The translations under genes were made by a program, and so were the position numbers. The notes under the pieces are model-generated. The model worked only from the letters and a program-made list of their open reading frames with translations. It was not told the origin of the DNA and made no database searches. A stretch of DNA of 64,000 nt from an uncultured Bacteroidota bacterium (GTDB lineage Bacteria; Bacteroidota; Bacteroidia; Chitinophagales; Chitinophagaceae), in contig CAIUZK010000256.1 of the NCBI GenBank assembly GCA_903903635.1, positions 30,809 through 94,808 of the forward strand, read 5' to 3'. Positions 44,493 to 52,971 of this stretch are shown here, piece by piece; the first letter of the stretch is position 1, and each line of letters starts with the position of its first letter.

Positions 44493-46007
44493 ATGAAACG
44501 CATCCTTCTATTGGTAACTATATCCGCCTTTTCAATTGCAATCTGGATTTCCTCCTGTGTGCATAAACCCCAAATCATTATTACGCCTGCCAATGGCAAT
44601 TATCCCGACTCTATAGCCAGCATCCTCATCACCAAATGTGCCGGTTCGGGTTGTCATAATTCAAAAGACTATGCCGGCGCCGGAAAACTGAACCTGGATA
44701 CCTGGGAGCATATGTTTCAGGGTTGCTCATTTGGGGCTGTGGCTGTGCCTTACAGCAGTACTTATAGCTCCATACTCTACTATGCCAATCCTGATTCTAC
44801 CCTCGGCACCAAAGTATACGACCCCGCTCATAAATTTACACCCCTTACCACCGCCGAATATTACACACTGTTCAACTGGATCGCCCACGGCTCACCCGAC
44901 AGAGATGGCAACATACCCTTCGCATCCAATGCCGATACCCGGCAGAAAATTTATCTTACCCAATCTGGCAGCAACCTGGTGGCAGTGATAGATGCCAAAA
45001 GCAAACTCGTAATGCGCTATATACCCGTAGGCGGTTCGGGAAACGGATCACAGCATGACCTCGAAATTTCAGCGGATGGACGTTATGCCTACAACTGTTT
45101 TTATGCCGGTAACCTGATTGAAAAAATAGACACCCGTACCGATACCGTTATCGGCGCTGCCGACCTGAGCAGCCTTGCTGTGGCCGGACAGGCTGGCTGG
45201 AGTATACTGTATTTGTCGCCACAGGATACCGCCCTTATGGTCTCGGGTTATTATAATGGTTACCTCACTACGATAAATACTTCCTCCCTGTCCATCAACC
45301 ACAAGATGACGGAAAATGCGGGCTTCGGCAGCGGACTGATAAAACCTCATGGCATTACCGGCAATGCCTCATTCGATACATTTTTTGTAACCGAGGAATT
45401 CGGCAATGTGGTCGAGCGCATCACGTTCAATTGCACAGGTGGCTATTGCGCCACACCCATCAGCATAGACGGTAAAGCAACAACATGGACATCGGTACCC
45501 GGCCTAACACCCGACCCTCACCAGGTGGAAATGGCGCCCGACGAGTCGAAGTATTATGTATCCTGCCAGAACACCGGCGAGGTACGTGTTATGGATGCTC
45601 ATGCCGATACGCTCATCAAGGTTATAACCGTGGGCGCATGGCCCCAGGAAATGGCTGTGTGCGAATCCAAACACTATCTTTTTGTGGCCTGCTCGCTCGA
45701 CCGCACAAATGCTGCCACCGGCAAGCTGGGCACTGTATTTGTTATAGACTATACCACCGATACCGTGGTGAAAATACTGAACGGCGATTTTTACGGGCCG
45801 CACGATATTGCTGTCGACAACCAGGATGGACTGCTGTATATAGCCAGCCAGAACAACTTTAACGGCGGCATACCAGCCCATCACTGTATAGCAGGCAGTT
45901 GTAATGCCGGCTGGTATACCGTGTACGACCTCAATACCCTGGCCCCGGCCGATAATATCAGGTACCAGGTAGCGCTCAATCCCTATGCTATTGCGCCACG
46001 GTTTTAG
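44493..46007 (+). CDS. Lipoprotein with heme c-type motif and YVTN beta-propeller
   Basis: The 504-residue protein has a lipoprotein signal (ISAFSIAIWISSC, lipid Cys22). An N-terminal cytochrome-c-like segment follows, with CAGSGCH at residues 49-55, a CX4CH heme-binding variant. The rest is a YVTN-type beta-propeller with repeats such as VAVIDAKSKLVMRYIPVGG, YNGYLTTINTSSLSI and VFVIDYTTDTVVKIL. It would be anchored in the outer membrane or periplasm. Electron-transfer or sensing roles are possible. It is followed 91 bases later by folB. Confidence 0.75.
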   Translation: MKRILLLVTISAFSIAIWISSCVHKPQIIITPANGNYPDSIASILITKCAGSGCHNSKDYAGAGKLNLDTWEHMFQGCSFGAVAVPYSSTYSSILYYANPDSTLGTKVYDPAHKFTPLTTAEYYTLFNWIAHGSPDRDGNIPFASNADTRQKIYLTQSGSNLVAVIDAKSKLVMRYIPVGGSGNGSQHDLEISADGRYAYNCFYAGNLIEKIDTRTDTVIGAADLSSLAVAGQAGWSILYLSPQDTALMVSGYYNGYLTTINTSSLSINHKMTENAGFGSGLIKPHGITGNASFDTFFVTEEFGNVVERITFNCTGGYCATPISIDGKATTWTSVPGLTPDPHQVEMAPDESKYYVSCQNTGEVRVMDAHADTLIKVITVGAWPQEMAVCESKHYLFVACSLDRTNAATGKLGTVFVIDYTTDTVVKILNGDFYGPHDIAVDNQDGLLYIASQNNFNGGIPAHHCIAGSCNAGWYTVYDLNTLAPADNIRYQVALNPYAIAPRF

Positions 46008-46098
46008 CAGGTTGTATTTACCTTTGGTGCATGGTTTGGGTGGCTGTATTTGATTATCATGCCCGCACATACTACATTTGCCCCCTTGACCATAACAT

Positions 46099-46443
46099 AT
46101 GCTTACAGTATCGCTGCACGGAATAAAACTACATGCCCCGGTGGGCCTATACCCCCAGGAGAAAATACTGGGCAATGATTTCGAAACCGATGTAGATGTA
46201 TGGCTGCCCGATACCCAGCCCTGGCCCTATGCCGACTACACCATCATACAAAGCACTGTAGCCAATACCTTCAAGGAACCCGAACTCCTTCTCGAAACCC
46301 TTGTATACAGCATCCACAACCAGCTCAAAGCATCCTTCCCCTTTGCCCTAAAGATCCGCGTCGCCATCCGCAAACTTAACCCGCCCATGCCGGGACAAGT
46401 GGGTTATGCCATGGTGTGTTATGAAACACCTATCTGTGGATAA
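46099..46443 (+). CDS. folB: Dihydroneopterin aldolase
   Basis: FolB converts 7,8-dihydroneopterin to 6-hydroxymethyl-dihydropterin in folate synthesis. The 114-residue product matches the family: VSLHGIKLHAPVGLYPQEKILGN with the conserved Gly-Leu-Tyr and Glu, DYTIIQSTVANTF, LLETLVYSIHNQL, and IRVAIRKLNPPMPGQVG with the catalytic Lys. folE lies at 53.5 kb in the same window. Confidence 0.93.
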   Translation: MLTVSLHGIKLHAPVGLYPQEKILGNDFETDVDVWLPDTQPWPYADYTIIQSTVANTFKEPELLLETLVYSIHNQLKASFPFALKIRVAIRKLNPPMPGQVGYAMVCYETPICG

Positions 46444-47020
46444 TTTCCAATGGGGAATATTTTTGTTCCAGAGGCCATGACTACTATATAGCTTCAGTGG
46501 CGTTGGCACCATTCATCAGTATCTCACTATTAAGCAAAAAAACACGAGCCACGTAACACGGGCTCCCCTCCTGTTTTTAGGTTGGGGATTACTGGAATGG
46601 AATCACAAAAGAAGATGCAGAAAAACGTATTGCCGATGCCATGAGTAATAACCAATAACAGCCTAATATTTATGCGAATCAATTCTTACAAATGGATTTG
46701 CGCCGAAAAACAAGAATCGTTGTGGAGAAACACGCAAAAACGGGAACAAACCAGCAAGTATAGAGCGAGAGTGAGAGCGGGGGCGGAGCCTCCTTCGCTG
46801 AAAAGCTATGGCGGCTAAAAGACCGGACAACTTTCGAACCTTTTTATAAATGACCTCTTAGCGTTACGGGCACTTTTGAATATGATTGGGGAAGAATGAG
46901 TAACAACTGGCAAGATGCGGCTAATATTTATCAGGATTTAGCTGGATAACCTTCGAACTAATATCAAAACAGAGTAAGACACTAAAAGAATAAGACTTAA
47001 AGACTAATTTTCACGGTTCA
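46444..47020. other. Gene-poor region with repeat remnants
   Basis: A 25-codon fragment (46581-46658, GDYWNGITKEDAEKRIADA then MSNNQ stop) looks like the C-terminal end of a lost gene. The AACAAACCAGCAAGTATAGAGCG motif at 46743-46765 recurs near 48189. A GC-rich palindrome piece lies near 46790. The hairpin element described separately occurs at 46919-46959, with a degenerate TTCGAAC copy at 46833. No intact gene is seen. Confidence 0.5.
46919..46959. repeat. TTCGAACT hairpin element, copy A
   Basis: This 41-base unit has a GCTAA/TTAGC stem, then GGATAACC and TTCGAACT. It aligns without gaps to copy B at 47605-47645 (28 of 41 bases equal), and the middle stem pair switches from T-A here to A-T in copy B. 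It lies 61 bases beyond the stop of the 47021-47506 gene. Confidence 0.65.
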
Positions 47021-47506
47021 CTAGTCTGTCCCGAATGTGTAGATATCACCAAAATCGCCTTTACATTTCAGAAGGAACTGTTTTGGAAGGCCATTATTCA
47101 AGTTGACAATTGTAATCAGCTTTTTGTCACAATCTCCTCTTTTAGTGTTTCTAAATATTAATTTACCGTTCGATAGTTTGTCAGGTAGATCATATGTCAT
47201 GCCTACGTAATAGCTACCTATGTAACGATTTTGAGCATCAAAAACCAAGATTCTACTTGTCGCACGACTAGAAAGGCCCCATAGCCAGACTGAGTTCATT
47301 ATCTTGAATCGCTTGCCTCTTTTTGTAATGATTTGGCCTAAGTATCTCAGATGTGTCTCTGTACCTCCTTTGTCATTCCATTTGCCAAAAACAAATTCGC
47401 TATCAACAATTCCTATTTGTAATACTTTTTGCCTGATAAAATCGTCGTTAACCTGAGATCTCGCCAATACAGGTATAACGAGAAATAAAAAAAATATCCA
47501 TTTCAT
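47021..47506 (-). CDS. Small secreted hypothetical protein
   Basis: The 161-residue product has a signal peptide (MKWIFFLFLVIPVLARSQ). The mature part is basic and beta-rich with two Cys, contains FGKWNDKGGTETHLRYLGQI, and ends KCKGDFGDIYTFGTD. No family is recognised. It is the first of three minus-strand accessory genes between folB and tRNA-Pro, and hairpin element A follows its 3' end. Confidence 0.6.
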   Translation of the reverse strand: MKWIFFLFLVIPVLARSQVNDDFIRQKVLQIGIVDSEFVFGKWNDKGGTETHLRYLGQIITKRGKRFKIMNSVWLWGLSSRATSRILVFDAQNRYIGSYYVGMTYDLPDKLSNGKLIFRNTKRGDCDKKLITIVNLNNGLPKQFLLKCKGDFGDIYTFGTD

Positions 47507-47548
47507 AGAATTAAAATAAAGATAATAAAGTTAGAAAGGCAACTGCGT

Positions 47549-47560
47549 TGGATTCGAACC
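47549..47560 (-). repeat. tRNA-like T-arm fragment
   Basis: TGGATTCGAACC matches the T-arm of the tRNA-Pro gene at 49478-49551 in the same orientation, just upstream of the 47021-47506 gene. The rest of a tRNA is absent. Confidence 0.45.
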
Positions 47561-47604
47561 TGAAAACCAGAAACTAAACTTTGGAAACAAATCTAGCAAA
47601 TACT

Positions 47605-47645
47605 GGCAAATACTTGTCGATGGTTTGCCGGACAAGTTTCGAACT
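47605..47645. repeat. TTCGAACT hairpin element, copy B
   Basis: This 41-base unit has a perfect GGCAAA/TTTGCC stem, then GGACAAGT and TTCGAACT. It ends 14 bases from the stop codon of the 47660-48106 gene. Comparison with copy A shows a compensated base pair in the stem. Confidence 0.7.
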
Positions 47646-47659
47646 AAAGTTTCATAAAA

Positions 47660-48106
47660 CTAATAATGAGCCCAAATCTTCCTCAAAGGAGTATTTAATA
47701 TCTCTTGTAGTTGTTGCAGAGCCTGATCGGTTAGCACAACATTTGGATTCAGTATTTGAATTGAGAACCTTGCAAAACCAGCAGGCCATTCATAGCGAAG
47801 TGAATTAAGAGAAATTCGATTCCCACAACATGGTGTTAAAAATGTCAGGTCATTAAATTTATTGATCGAAGCACTATCCACTTTTTCTTCCCAATATCCG
47901 AGGTTTATTTCCCTGGCACAGACATTGCAAAAAACATGCTCGAAATTTTGTCCAGGGTCTATAAATTCAACGTCTTGAGTTGCGAGAAACGTTACATGAT
48001 TTGCATCAAATAATGTCTGTAAATAAATTCTGCATTTGTTTTCCGACAAACTATCGGGAACATATGTAGAATCAGTTGGTATTATCTTAAGTAAAGTGTC
48101 CGACAT
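47660..48106 (-). CDS. Hypothetical protein with putative zinc-binding Cys pairs
   Basis: The 148-residue product has Cys60-x2-Cys63 (FCNVCAREI) and Cys93-Cys94 (LTPCCGNRISL), a likely metal site. It ends with the aromatic segment LRYEWPAGFARFSIQILNPN and LRKIWAHY. I have a memory of similar proteins being widespread and uncharacterised, but cannot name a family. There is no signal peptide. It lies in the accessory block next to tRNA-Pro, with hairpin element B after its stop. Confidence 0.65.
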   Translation of the reverse strand: MSDTLLKIIPTDSTYVPDSLSENKCRIYLQTLFDANHVTFLATQDVEFIDPGQNFEHVFCNVCAREINLGYWEEKVDSASINKFNDLTFLTPCCGNRISLNSLRYEWPAGFARFSIQILNPNVVLTDQALQQLQEILNTPLRKIWAHY

Positions 48107-48546
48107 AATTCAAGGTACTAAAATGTGCTAAAATTAGCAACTGGATTCGAACCTCAAAACTTGAAAATTTGGGAAAACAAGCAAAAATGGGAACAAACCA
48201 GCAAGTATAGAGCGGGAAACTGAGCGGCCACTTTCGTTGAAAAAACAAGAGCGGAGAAGGGCAGGCGCACTATGCTCTGTTTATCCGCTCTTCTTTTTCG
48301 GGGTGACTGGATCATTCGAGCCAATTTATACGAGACCTGCTTGCCTTACAGAAACTATTGGGATTATTGGGGAAGTATAGGGAACAACTAGTAAATTGCT
48401 GACAATACTTGGCTGGGTAACTTTTGAACTCTTTTATCAGGGACTTGATAGCGTTGCAAGCCTTAATAAGTAAGATTGAGCATTTATTGGCAGGAACGGC
48501 CTAATTCGTGCCAAGTCGTGCAATGGTTAGCTGGACAACGTTCGAA
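48107..48546. other. Gene-poor region with tRNA fragments and repeat copies
   Basis: CTGGATTCGAACC at 48141-48153 is identical to the tRNA-Pro T-arm. 48299-48323 resembles the tRNA 3' end (CGGGGTGACTGGATCATTCG, with small changes). A copy of the AACAAACCAGCAAGTATAGAGCG motif starts near 48189. A degenerate hairpin element is at 48390-48430 and a full one at 48498-48548. No intact gene is seen. Confidence 0.5.
48242..48298. terminator. Terminator-like hairpin with T-runs on both sides
   Basis: AGAGCGGA (48248-48255) pairs with TCCGCTCT (48284-48291). TTCTTTTTC follows on the plus strand and TTGTTTTTTC on the minus strand, so it could terminate in either direction. Confidence 0.6.
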
Positions 48547-48548
48547 CT
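48498..48548. repeat. TTCGAACT hairpin element, copy C
   Basis: GGCCTAATT pairs with GGTTAGC (one bulged C), then GGACAACG and TTCGAACT. Relative to copies A and B the loop is ten bases longer. The last bases overlap the TAG stop codon of the 48547-49254 gene. The plus-strand ends GCCTAAT and GTTAGCT recall integron attC core sites, but do not match them fully. Confidence 0.65.
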
Positions 48549-49254
48549 ATTTTTTTGATTGCCTTCTAAAGATTAAGGTTGTTAACCCAGCCAAGATACT
48601 TGTTGCCGCTCCGAGAATAATTGTAATAATAAACTCGTTTTCTTTAAATGGCTTATCAATTTTGTTATTCCATTCCAGAAATTTATCTTTCCCAATTACA
48701 GATATTATCATCGTCAGAACCGTTAACAAAAAAGCTGTAATAGCAAATATAGTGGATAGTTGCTGTTTGTATTTTGAACTTTTTTCATTAATTTCTTCAA
48801 GATTTTTTGCTACCCTAATTCTTTGTTGTACAATGTTTTTAAATTTAGGTTCAATATTCTCCCAAGTGATTTTTTCATTATCAGTGATAGTTTCTAATTC
48901 GTCAAAAAGTTCACCTTTCAAGTATATTTTTTTAAGATTAAGGAGTATTTGAGTTTTCCTTTCCTTTCCTATCAAAGGGCTCGATATGGTTTCAGAAACT
49001 AAATCTTCAATTATTTCACTTACACTAATTGAATCGACTCTAATTCTGCTTTCTCTTAGTTTCGAACTTATAACTGTTTTAATTTCAAAAGTTGATAGTA
49101 CTCTTTCGTCGCCTATTTGATAGGATAAAATTCTTACGATGTCTTTTTTTAGTTTGTCAAATTTGGCTTCCTTGGATTTGAGAAATAAATAAATGGCGAG
49201 GGGGATACTTATTAAGGATGCAATTGAGCCAATCATTGAAAAAAAATCAGTCAT
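48547..49254 (-). CDS. Membrane protein of unknown function
   Basis: The 235-residue product has one N-terminal membrane helix (FFSMIGSIASLISIPLAIYL) and a charged, Lys/Glu-rich cytosolic region of ~140 residues, probably helical. Two C-terminal helices follow (FAITAFLLTVLTMIISVIG and IITIILGAATSILAGLTTLI). No catalytic motif is seen. Position next to tRNA-Pro and AT-rich composition suggest acquired cargo. Membrane proteins of this shape occur in abortive defence systems, but nothing here proves that. Confidence 0.6.
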   Translation of the reverse strand: MTDFFSMIGSIASLISIPLAIYLFLKSKEAKFDKLKKDIVRILSYQIGDERVLSTFEIKTVISSKLRESRIRVDSISVSEIIEDLVSETISSPLIGKERKTQILLNLKKIYLKGELFDELETITDNEKITWENIEPKFKNIVQQRIRVAKNLEEINEKSSKYKQQLSTIFAITAFLLTVLTMIISVIGKDKFLEWNNKIDKPFKENEFIITIILGAATSILAGLTTLIFRRQSKK

Positions 49255-49477
49255 CAGATATATTATTCAAAGTGAAAATAGACCCATATAAAATGGGCAC
49301 TGAATAGCCAAATATACAACAAAATGAGCTTTGATTAATATTCTTTATTGACAAAAGCAGAGTTAGCAGGATGCGATCTCTGAATCGAACAAAAAAGCAG
49401 AAAAAATCCAGCAAATCAAACAAAAAAGTGAACAAACCAGCAAAAAATGTGCAAGTTCGTTCACTTTCGTAAAATGG

Positions 49478-49551
49478 TCGGGACGACTGGATTCGAACCA
49501 GCGACCACAAGACCCCCAGCCTTGTACGCTACCGGACTGCGCTACATCCCG
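49478..49551 (-). tRNA. tRNA-Pro (anticodon GGG)
   Basis: The minus strand reads CGGGATGTAGCGCAGTCCGG at the 5' end. Its seven-base acceptor pairs with CGTCCCG at the 3' end, followed by A and an encoded CCA (49475-49477). The anticodon stem CAAGG/TCTTG encloses the loop CTGGGGG, giving anticodon GGG. The T-loop is GGTTCGAATCC. Confidence 0.95.
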
Positions 49552-49671
49552 AACTTTCCCTTTTAAGGGGCTGCAAAGATAGTTTAAAATTCCTTTAGTG
49601 CAAATTATTTGCATCCCTGGGCTGGGACGGAGGGAGGGCATGAATAATATATGAGGAAAGCACAACAAATG

Positions 49672-52071
49672 TTATTCGGGGGCCTCGGCATTGAGGAAAT
49701 TATGATCTTCCTTTTTACGTATGCCAAAATTATAATTGGCATTTAACCCGAAGCGGCGGGTGTCGCTTTTGCGAAGGCCGGAGGCATGAATATTGCCCTG
49801 GTTTATACTAAACACATTATTGTTGGTGAAGAACATATCGGTAACACTCATGGTAATCTTCAGCTTTTTCTTCAGAAACTGGTGATTTATACTCAGATTC
49901 AGTGATCCGAAGGGATCTAACTCATAAAACTGTACCTGACTCTTGTAGCGCAAAAAGCCATTTATTACCACCTGGGTAAGCTTGCTGAGTTTGAGGGTCT
50001 GGTAAGTGAAGAATGTCCAGCTTTCGTGGTTGTAGCTGAGCGGGGACCCGTTGTATTGCCCGTCGTATATATTGTGGTTGTATTGCGCACCTAAGATGAA
50101 AAAATAAACTTTACCCGGTGGTATGCCTGCCATACCCTTCAGGTATAATTCTTTGTTGCTGCCCAGGTTATCGTAGGTGCGGTATGTCTTTCGCTGGCTG
50201 GAGTTGTCCTGGTAGATAACCTGGGAAAAAATATCGGTCATATCGTTGTAGCCCAATGCAAAAAGCGGACGTTCATCTACCGAAATATTGGCCTCATAGT
50301 TTTTAGCAAACTGCGGCTTTAAGGATGGGTTGCCTGACTCAGACATATACTGATCTACATAGCGGGGAAAGGGGTTCAGGTATTCGTAAGTAGGCCGGGT
50401 AATGGTTTTGCGGTAGATAAGGTAGGCCTTCAGATCGAAACCACCGATGCTCATCACTTTGCGGCTTATATATACATACGGAAACAGATCGGTACGCCTG
50501 ATGGAAAAACCGGTATCTGAAGGCACTACCTGGTTGCCGTTCATATTGGTATTCTCCAGCCTGGCACCTGCTTTTACCAATATGCTGCCCAAACTTTTGG
50601 ATGCCTGAAGATAGCCTGCATAAATCTGCTCATCATAATTATAGGCATTGGTACGACTGGGGTCGTTGGCTGTAATACCGTTACCTGTTATAGTGTAGTG
50701 CGTATTATTGTCAAACCAAACATCCGTCATTTTCACACCCATTTCAAGGCTGCTTTTGTAGGGCAGTTTTTTCACCATATCGGACCTAAGCGACAGAAAA
50801 CTGAGGTGTGTGGTAATGTTGCCATCGCCACCCATTAGGGCAGAAAGGGGAACGGTATAGGTAGTGTTATAGTCTTGTGTAGAGTTGGTTGGTACATAGT
50901 TATAAGAGACATCGGTTGTCCATTCGGAGCCTGATGTATCGGGCTTGTATTTTGAAGAGAAGCCCTGGGTAAGGTTGAAATTGTGTGAAGCGTTGTTGAG
51001 ATCAGTAACATAACTTACTGAAGCAATGCCCGTGCTTATTTTTTCAATGCTGGCAGGACTGCTGCTACTGCTTTGATTTTGATTATAGCTTAACCGCCCG
51101 TCATAGGTGAAATCCCATTTTTTGCCCGGAGTATAGCCAATGCTGTAGCTGGCAAAATAAGAACTGCCCGGATATCGAGTGCAGGCATTCTGAGACAGCA
51201 TAGAGTCGGCGGCAAATATGCGGTCGGTCTTCATTTGCTCACCGGTCTCGCGGTGGCTGGCCTGCAGGGTAAGGCTGGTGTTCCAAATGCCATTATTATT
51301 GCTGATCATAACACCGGCAAACTGATTGCCGTATGTGCCCTGATTTATGCCGGTATTGGCATTTCCTGTCAGCCCTATCTTCACACCTTTTTTCAGAATT
51401 ACGTTTACTATACCCCCACTTGTTGAAGCATCATAGCGAGCCGATGGGGTGCGCATTATTTCTATACGGTCTATGGAGTTGGGTGGCAGACTCTTCAGCA
51501 TGGCAGCCACATCGGCATTGCTCATTTTCTGCTCCCTGCCGTTGATATAAATAGTAGCAGGGGTAGTACTGGTGATGTATATATTGCCGTCCTGATCTAC
51601 AAAAATACCGGGGATTTTTTCCATGATGTCGTAGGCATTGGTACTGCTGGCAGCCAGTTCCTCAGGGTCTACTATGGTCTTATCTTCTTCCTGCCGGAGC
51701 AAGGGCCGTTTAAAGGTGATCTCTACATCACCGAGTGATTTGGCATCCGGTTCTACCACCAGTGTAAACACAGGGCGCTCACGCTTTACAAGTATATTTT
51801 TAGTAACCGGTTTAAAGTTGATGGCGTTAAGTCTTACTATGTACTTCTGCCCCTGTTCCAATGTAAAGACAGCCTTTCCATTACTGTCTATATTGGCGCC
51901 AAAGTGCGCATGAACAGAATCGGCAATGCTGCTTACCTGCATGGCGCCATAGGGCACCGGCGCATTTTCTTTATCCAGTACCCTGAATGTAACCCTGGCT
52001 TCCTGCCCTATTGATGACAGCGCAGGAATACAGCATAAGAGGAATAAACAAATAATTTTACTTAACGACAC
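49672..52071 (-). CDS. TonB-dependent receptor, outer membrane beta-barrel family
   Basis: The 799-residue protein has a signal peptide (KIICLFLLCCIPALSSIGQ) and an N-terminal carboxypeptidase-regulatory-like beta-sandwich (residues ~24-110). The plug domain includes DIMEKIPGIFVDQDGNIYI, TIYINGREQKMS and MRTPSARYDASTSGGIVNVI. A large C-terminal barrel ends RRFGLNANYNFGIRKKEDHN. It belongs to the OMP_b-brl_3-type subfamily common in Bacteroidota. No SusD partner is adjacent, so a peptide, siderophore or other small-molecule substrate cannot be chosen. Confidence 0.92.
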   Translation of the reverse strand: MSLSKIICLFLLCCIPALSSIGQEARVTFRVLDKENAPVPYGAMQVSSIADSVHAHFGANIDSNGKAVFTLEQGQKYIVRLNAINFKPVTKNILVKRERPVFTLVVEPDAKSLGDVEITFKRPLLRQEEDKTIVDPEELAASSTNAYDIMEKIPGIFVDQDGNIYITSTTPATIYINGREQKMSNADVAAMLKSLPPNSIDRIEIMRTPSARYDASTSGGIVNVILKKGVKIGLTGNANTGINQGTYGNQFAGVMISNNNGIWNTSLTLQASHRETGEQMKTDRIFAADSMLSQNACTRYPGSSYFASYSIGYTPGKKWDFTYDGRLSYNQNQSSSSSPASIEKISTGIASVSYVTDLNNASHNFNLTQGFSSKYKPDTSGSEWTTDVSYNYVPTNSTQDYNTTYTVPLSALMGGDGNITTHLSFLSLRSDMVKKLPYKSSLEMGVKMTDVWFDNNTHYTITGNGITANDPSRTNAYNYDEQIYAGYLQASKSLGSILVKAGARLENTNMNGNQVVPSDTGFSIRRTDLFPYVYISRKVMSIGGFDLKAYLIYRKTITRPTYEYLNPFPRYVDQYMSESGNPSLKPQFAKNYEANISVDERPLFALGYNDMTDIFSQVIYQDNSSQRKTYRTYDNLGSNKELYLKGMAGIPPGKVYFFILGAQYNHNIYDGQYNGSPLSYNHESWTFFTYQTLKLSKLTQVVINGFLRYKSQVQFYELDPFGSLNLSINHQFLKKKLKITMSVTDMFFTNNNVFSINQGNIHASGLRKSDTRRFGLNANYNFGIRKKEDHNFLNAEAPE

Positions 52072-52201
52072 AAGGCAAAGATAATGCGATTAGAATGGCA
52101 GGGGTGAAATTTACCCTTCAATTTTTAACCTTACACAATTTGATGGAGGTCAATAATTCCTGCAAAGTATTTAATATAGAAGAAGAGAAAGACTCCCTAC
52201 G

Positions 52202-52591
52202 CTAGATGATTATTTCAATTTTATCAACCCGCTCAAAATGTTTCTTGTTAAGTGTAGCGATGGGTAAACCATTGGATACGGCAGTAGCTGCAATAAACAA
52301 ATCTGCCAGATCAATCTGTTTCCGGTTCTTTTTAAGAACAGCATTTATTTCAACTGCAATATCAACTGATGCCTCATCCAACGAAATAACCTCCAAGCTC
52401 TTTAAAACATCATCCCAAAAACTCACCTGCAATGAAGTTGCGCCTGAGTATAATTCATATTTGGTAACAGACGAAATTGCGAACCTAAATCCTTCCCTTA
52501 TTAAACGTATCCAAACCGAATTTTCCTTATCGGTTTTGCGGTAATAATCAATCAAGATAGAAGTATCAATCATTATTGTTTGGCCCGCCAT
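52202..52591 (-). CDS. PIN-domain ribonuclease toxin (VapC-like)
   Basis: PIN toxins cleave RNA. The 129-residue product carries the acidic set Asp9 (MIDTSILIDYY), Glu46 (TKYELYSG), Asp94 and Asp97 (QIDLADLFIAATA), in the order and spacing of VapC. It ends with IATLNKKHFERVDKIEII. The gene overlaps the upstream antitoxin gene by 19 bases, the usual arrangement of such modules. Confidence 0.9.
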   Translation of the reverse strand: MAGQTIMIDTSILIDYYRKTDKENSVWIRLIREGFRFAISSVTKYELYSGATSLQVSFWDDVLKSLEVISLDEASVDIAVEINAVLKKNRKQIDLADLFIAATAVSNGLPIATLNKKHFERVDKIEIII

Positions 52592-52797
52592 TGATTGATT
52601 GCTTTTCTGTTTTTGGCAATTGTATCCAACTCTTTTTTTGTTGCAGTCGGGCCATTTAAAAGTAGCTCTTCAAGGCCGGTGGGTTCACCTCCTGATTTTT
52701 TCTCAATCTCTGCTTTAAGCTGCTTAAGTTTACCGGATGGTAAACTCCTCACAATTTTCAGCAACTGATCAAATTCTAAATTTACCTGAACATGCAT
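52573..52797 (-). CDS. Antitoxin partner of the PIN toxin
   Basis: The 74-residue product precedes and overlaps the toxin gene. It has a helical N-terminal part (LEFDQLLKIVRSLPSGKLKQ) and a basic/acidic tail that would wrap the toxin. The sequence resembles small antitoxins paired with PIN proteins in Bacteroidota rather than classical AbrB- or RHH-type VapB. The assignment rests mainly on position. Confidence 0.72.
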   Translation of the reverse strand: MHVQVNLEFDQLLKIVRSLPSGKLKQLKAEIEKKSGGEPTGLEELLLNGPTATKKELDTIAKNRKAINQWRAKQ

Positions 52798-52971
52798 AAT
52801 TACAAATTTAAGAATTTTTATGCATCATCACAAACAGCCCATTGATTTATTGATTGCATCATAACACTTAGGATTGGGATTTGTCATTCCATCCTATTAA
52901 AATTGCACAATTTCACCTTAGCAATGTGGCATCACATCATCATCAAATTCCCCCCAAACACTTAGTATTAC

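Noticed and set aside
46546..46565. Terminator after folB
   Set aside because: The stem is only five pairs with a long gap before the T-run; evidence too weak.
46581..46658. Small intact gene
   Set aside because: There is no start codon in the open segment and only 25 codons. It looks like the tail of a lost gene.
48498..48548. True integron attC site
   Set aside because: Ends GCCTAAT and GTTAGCT only partly match RYYYAAC and GTTRRRY, other copies match less, and no intI is in the window. Kept as an unnamed hairpin element.
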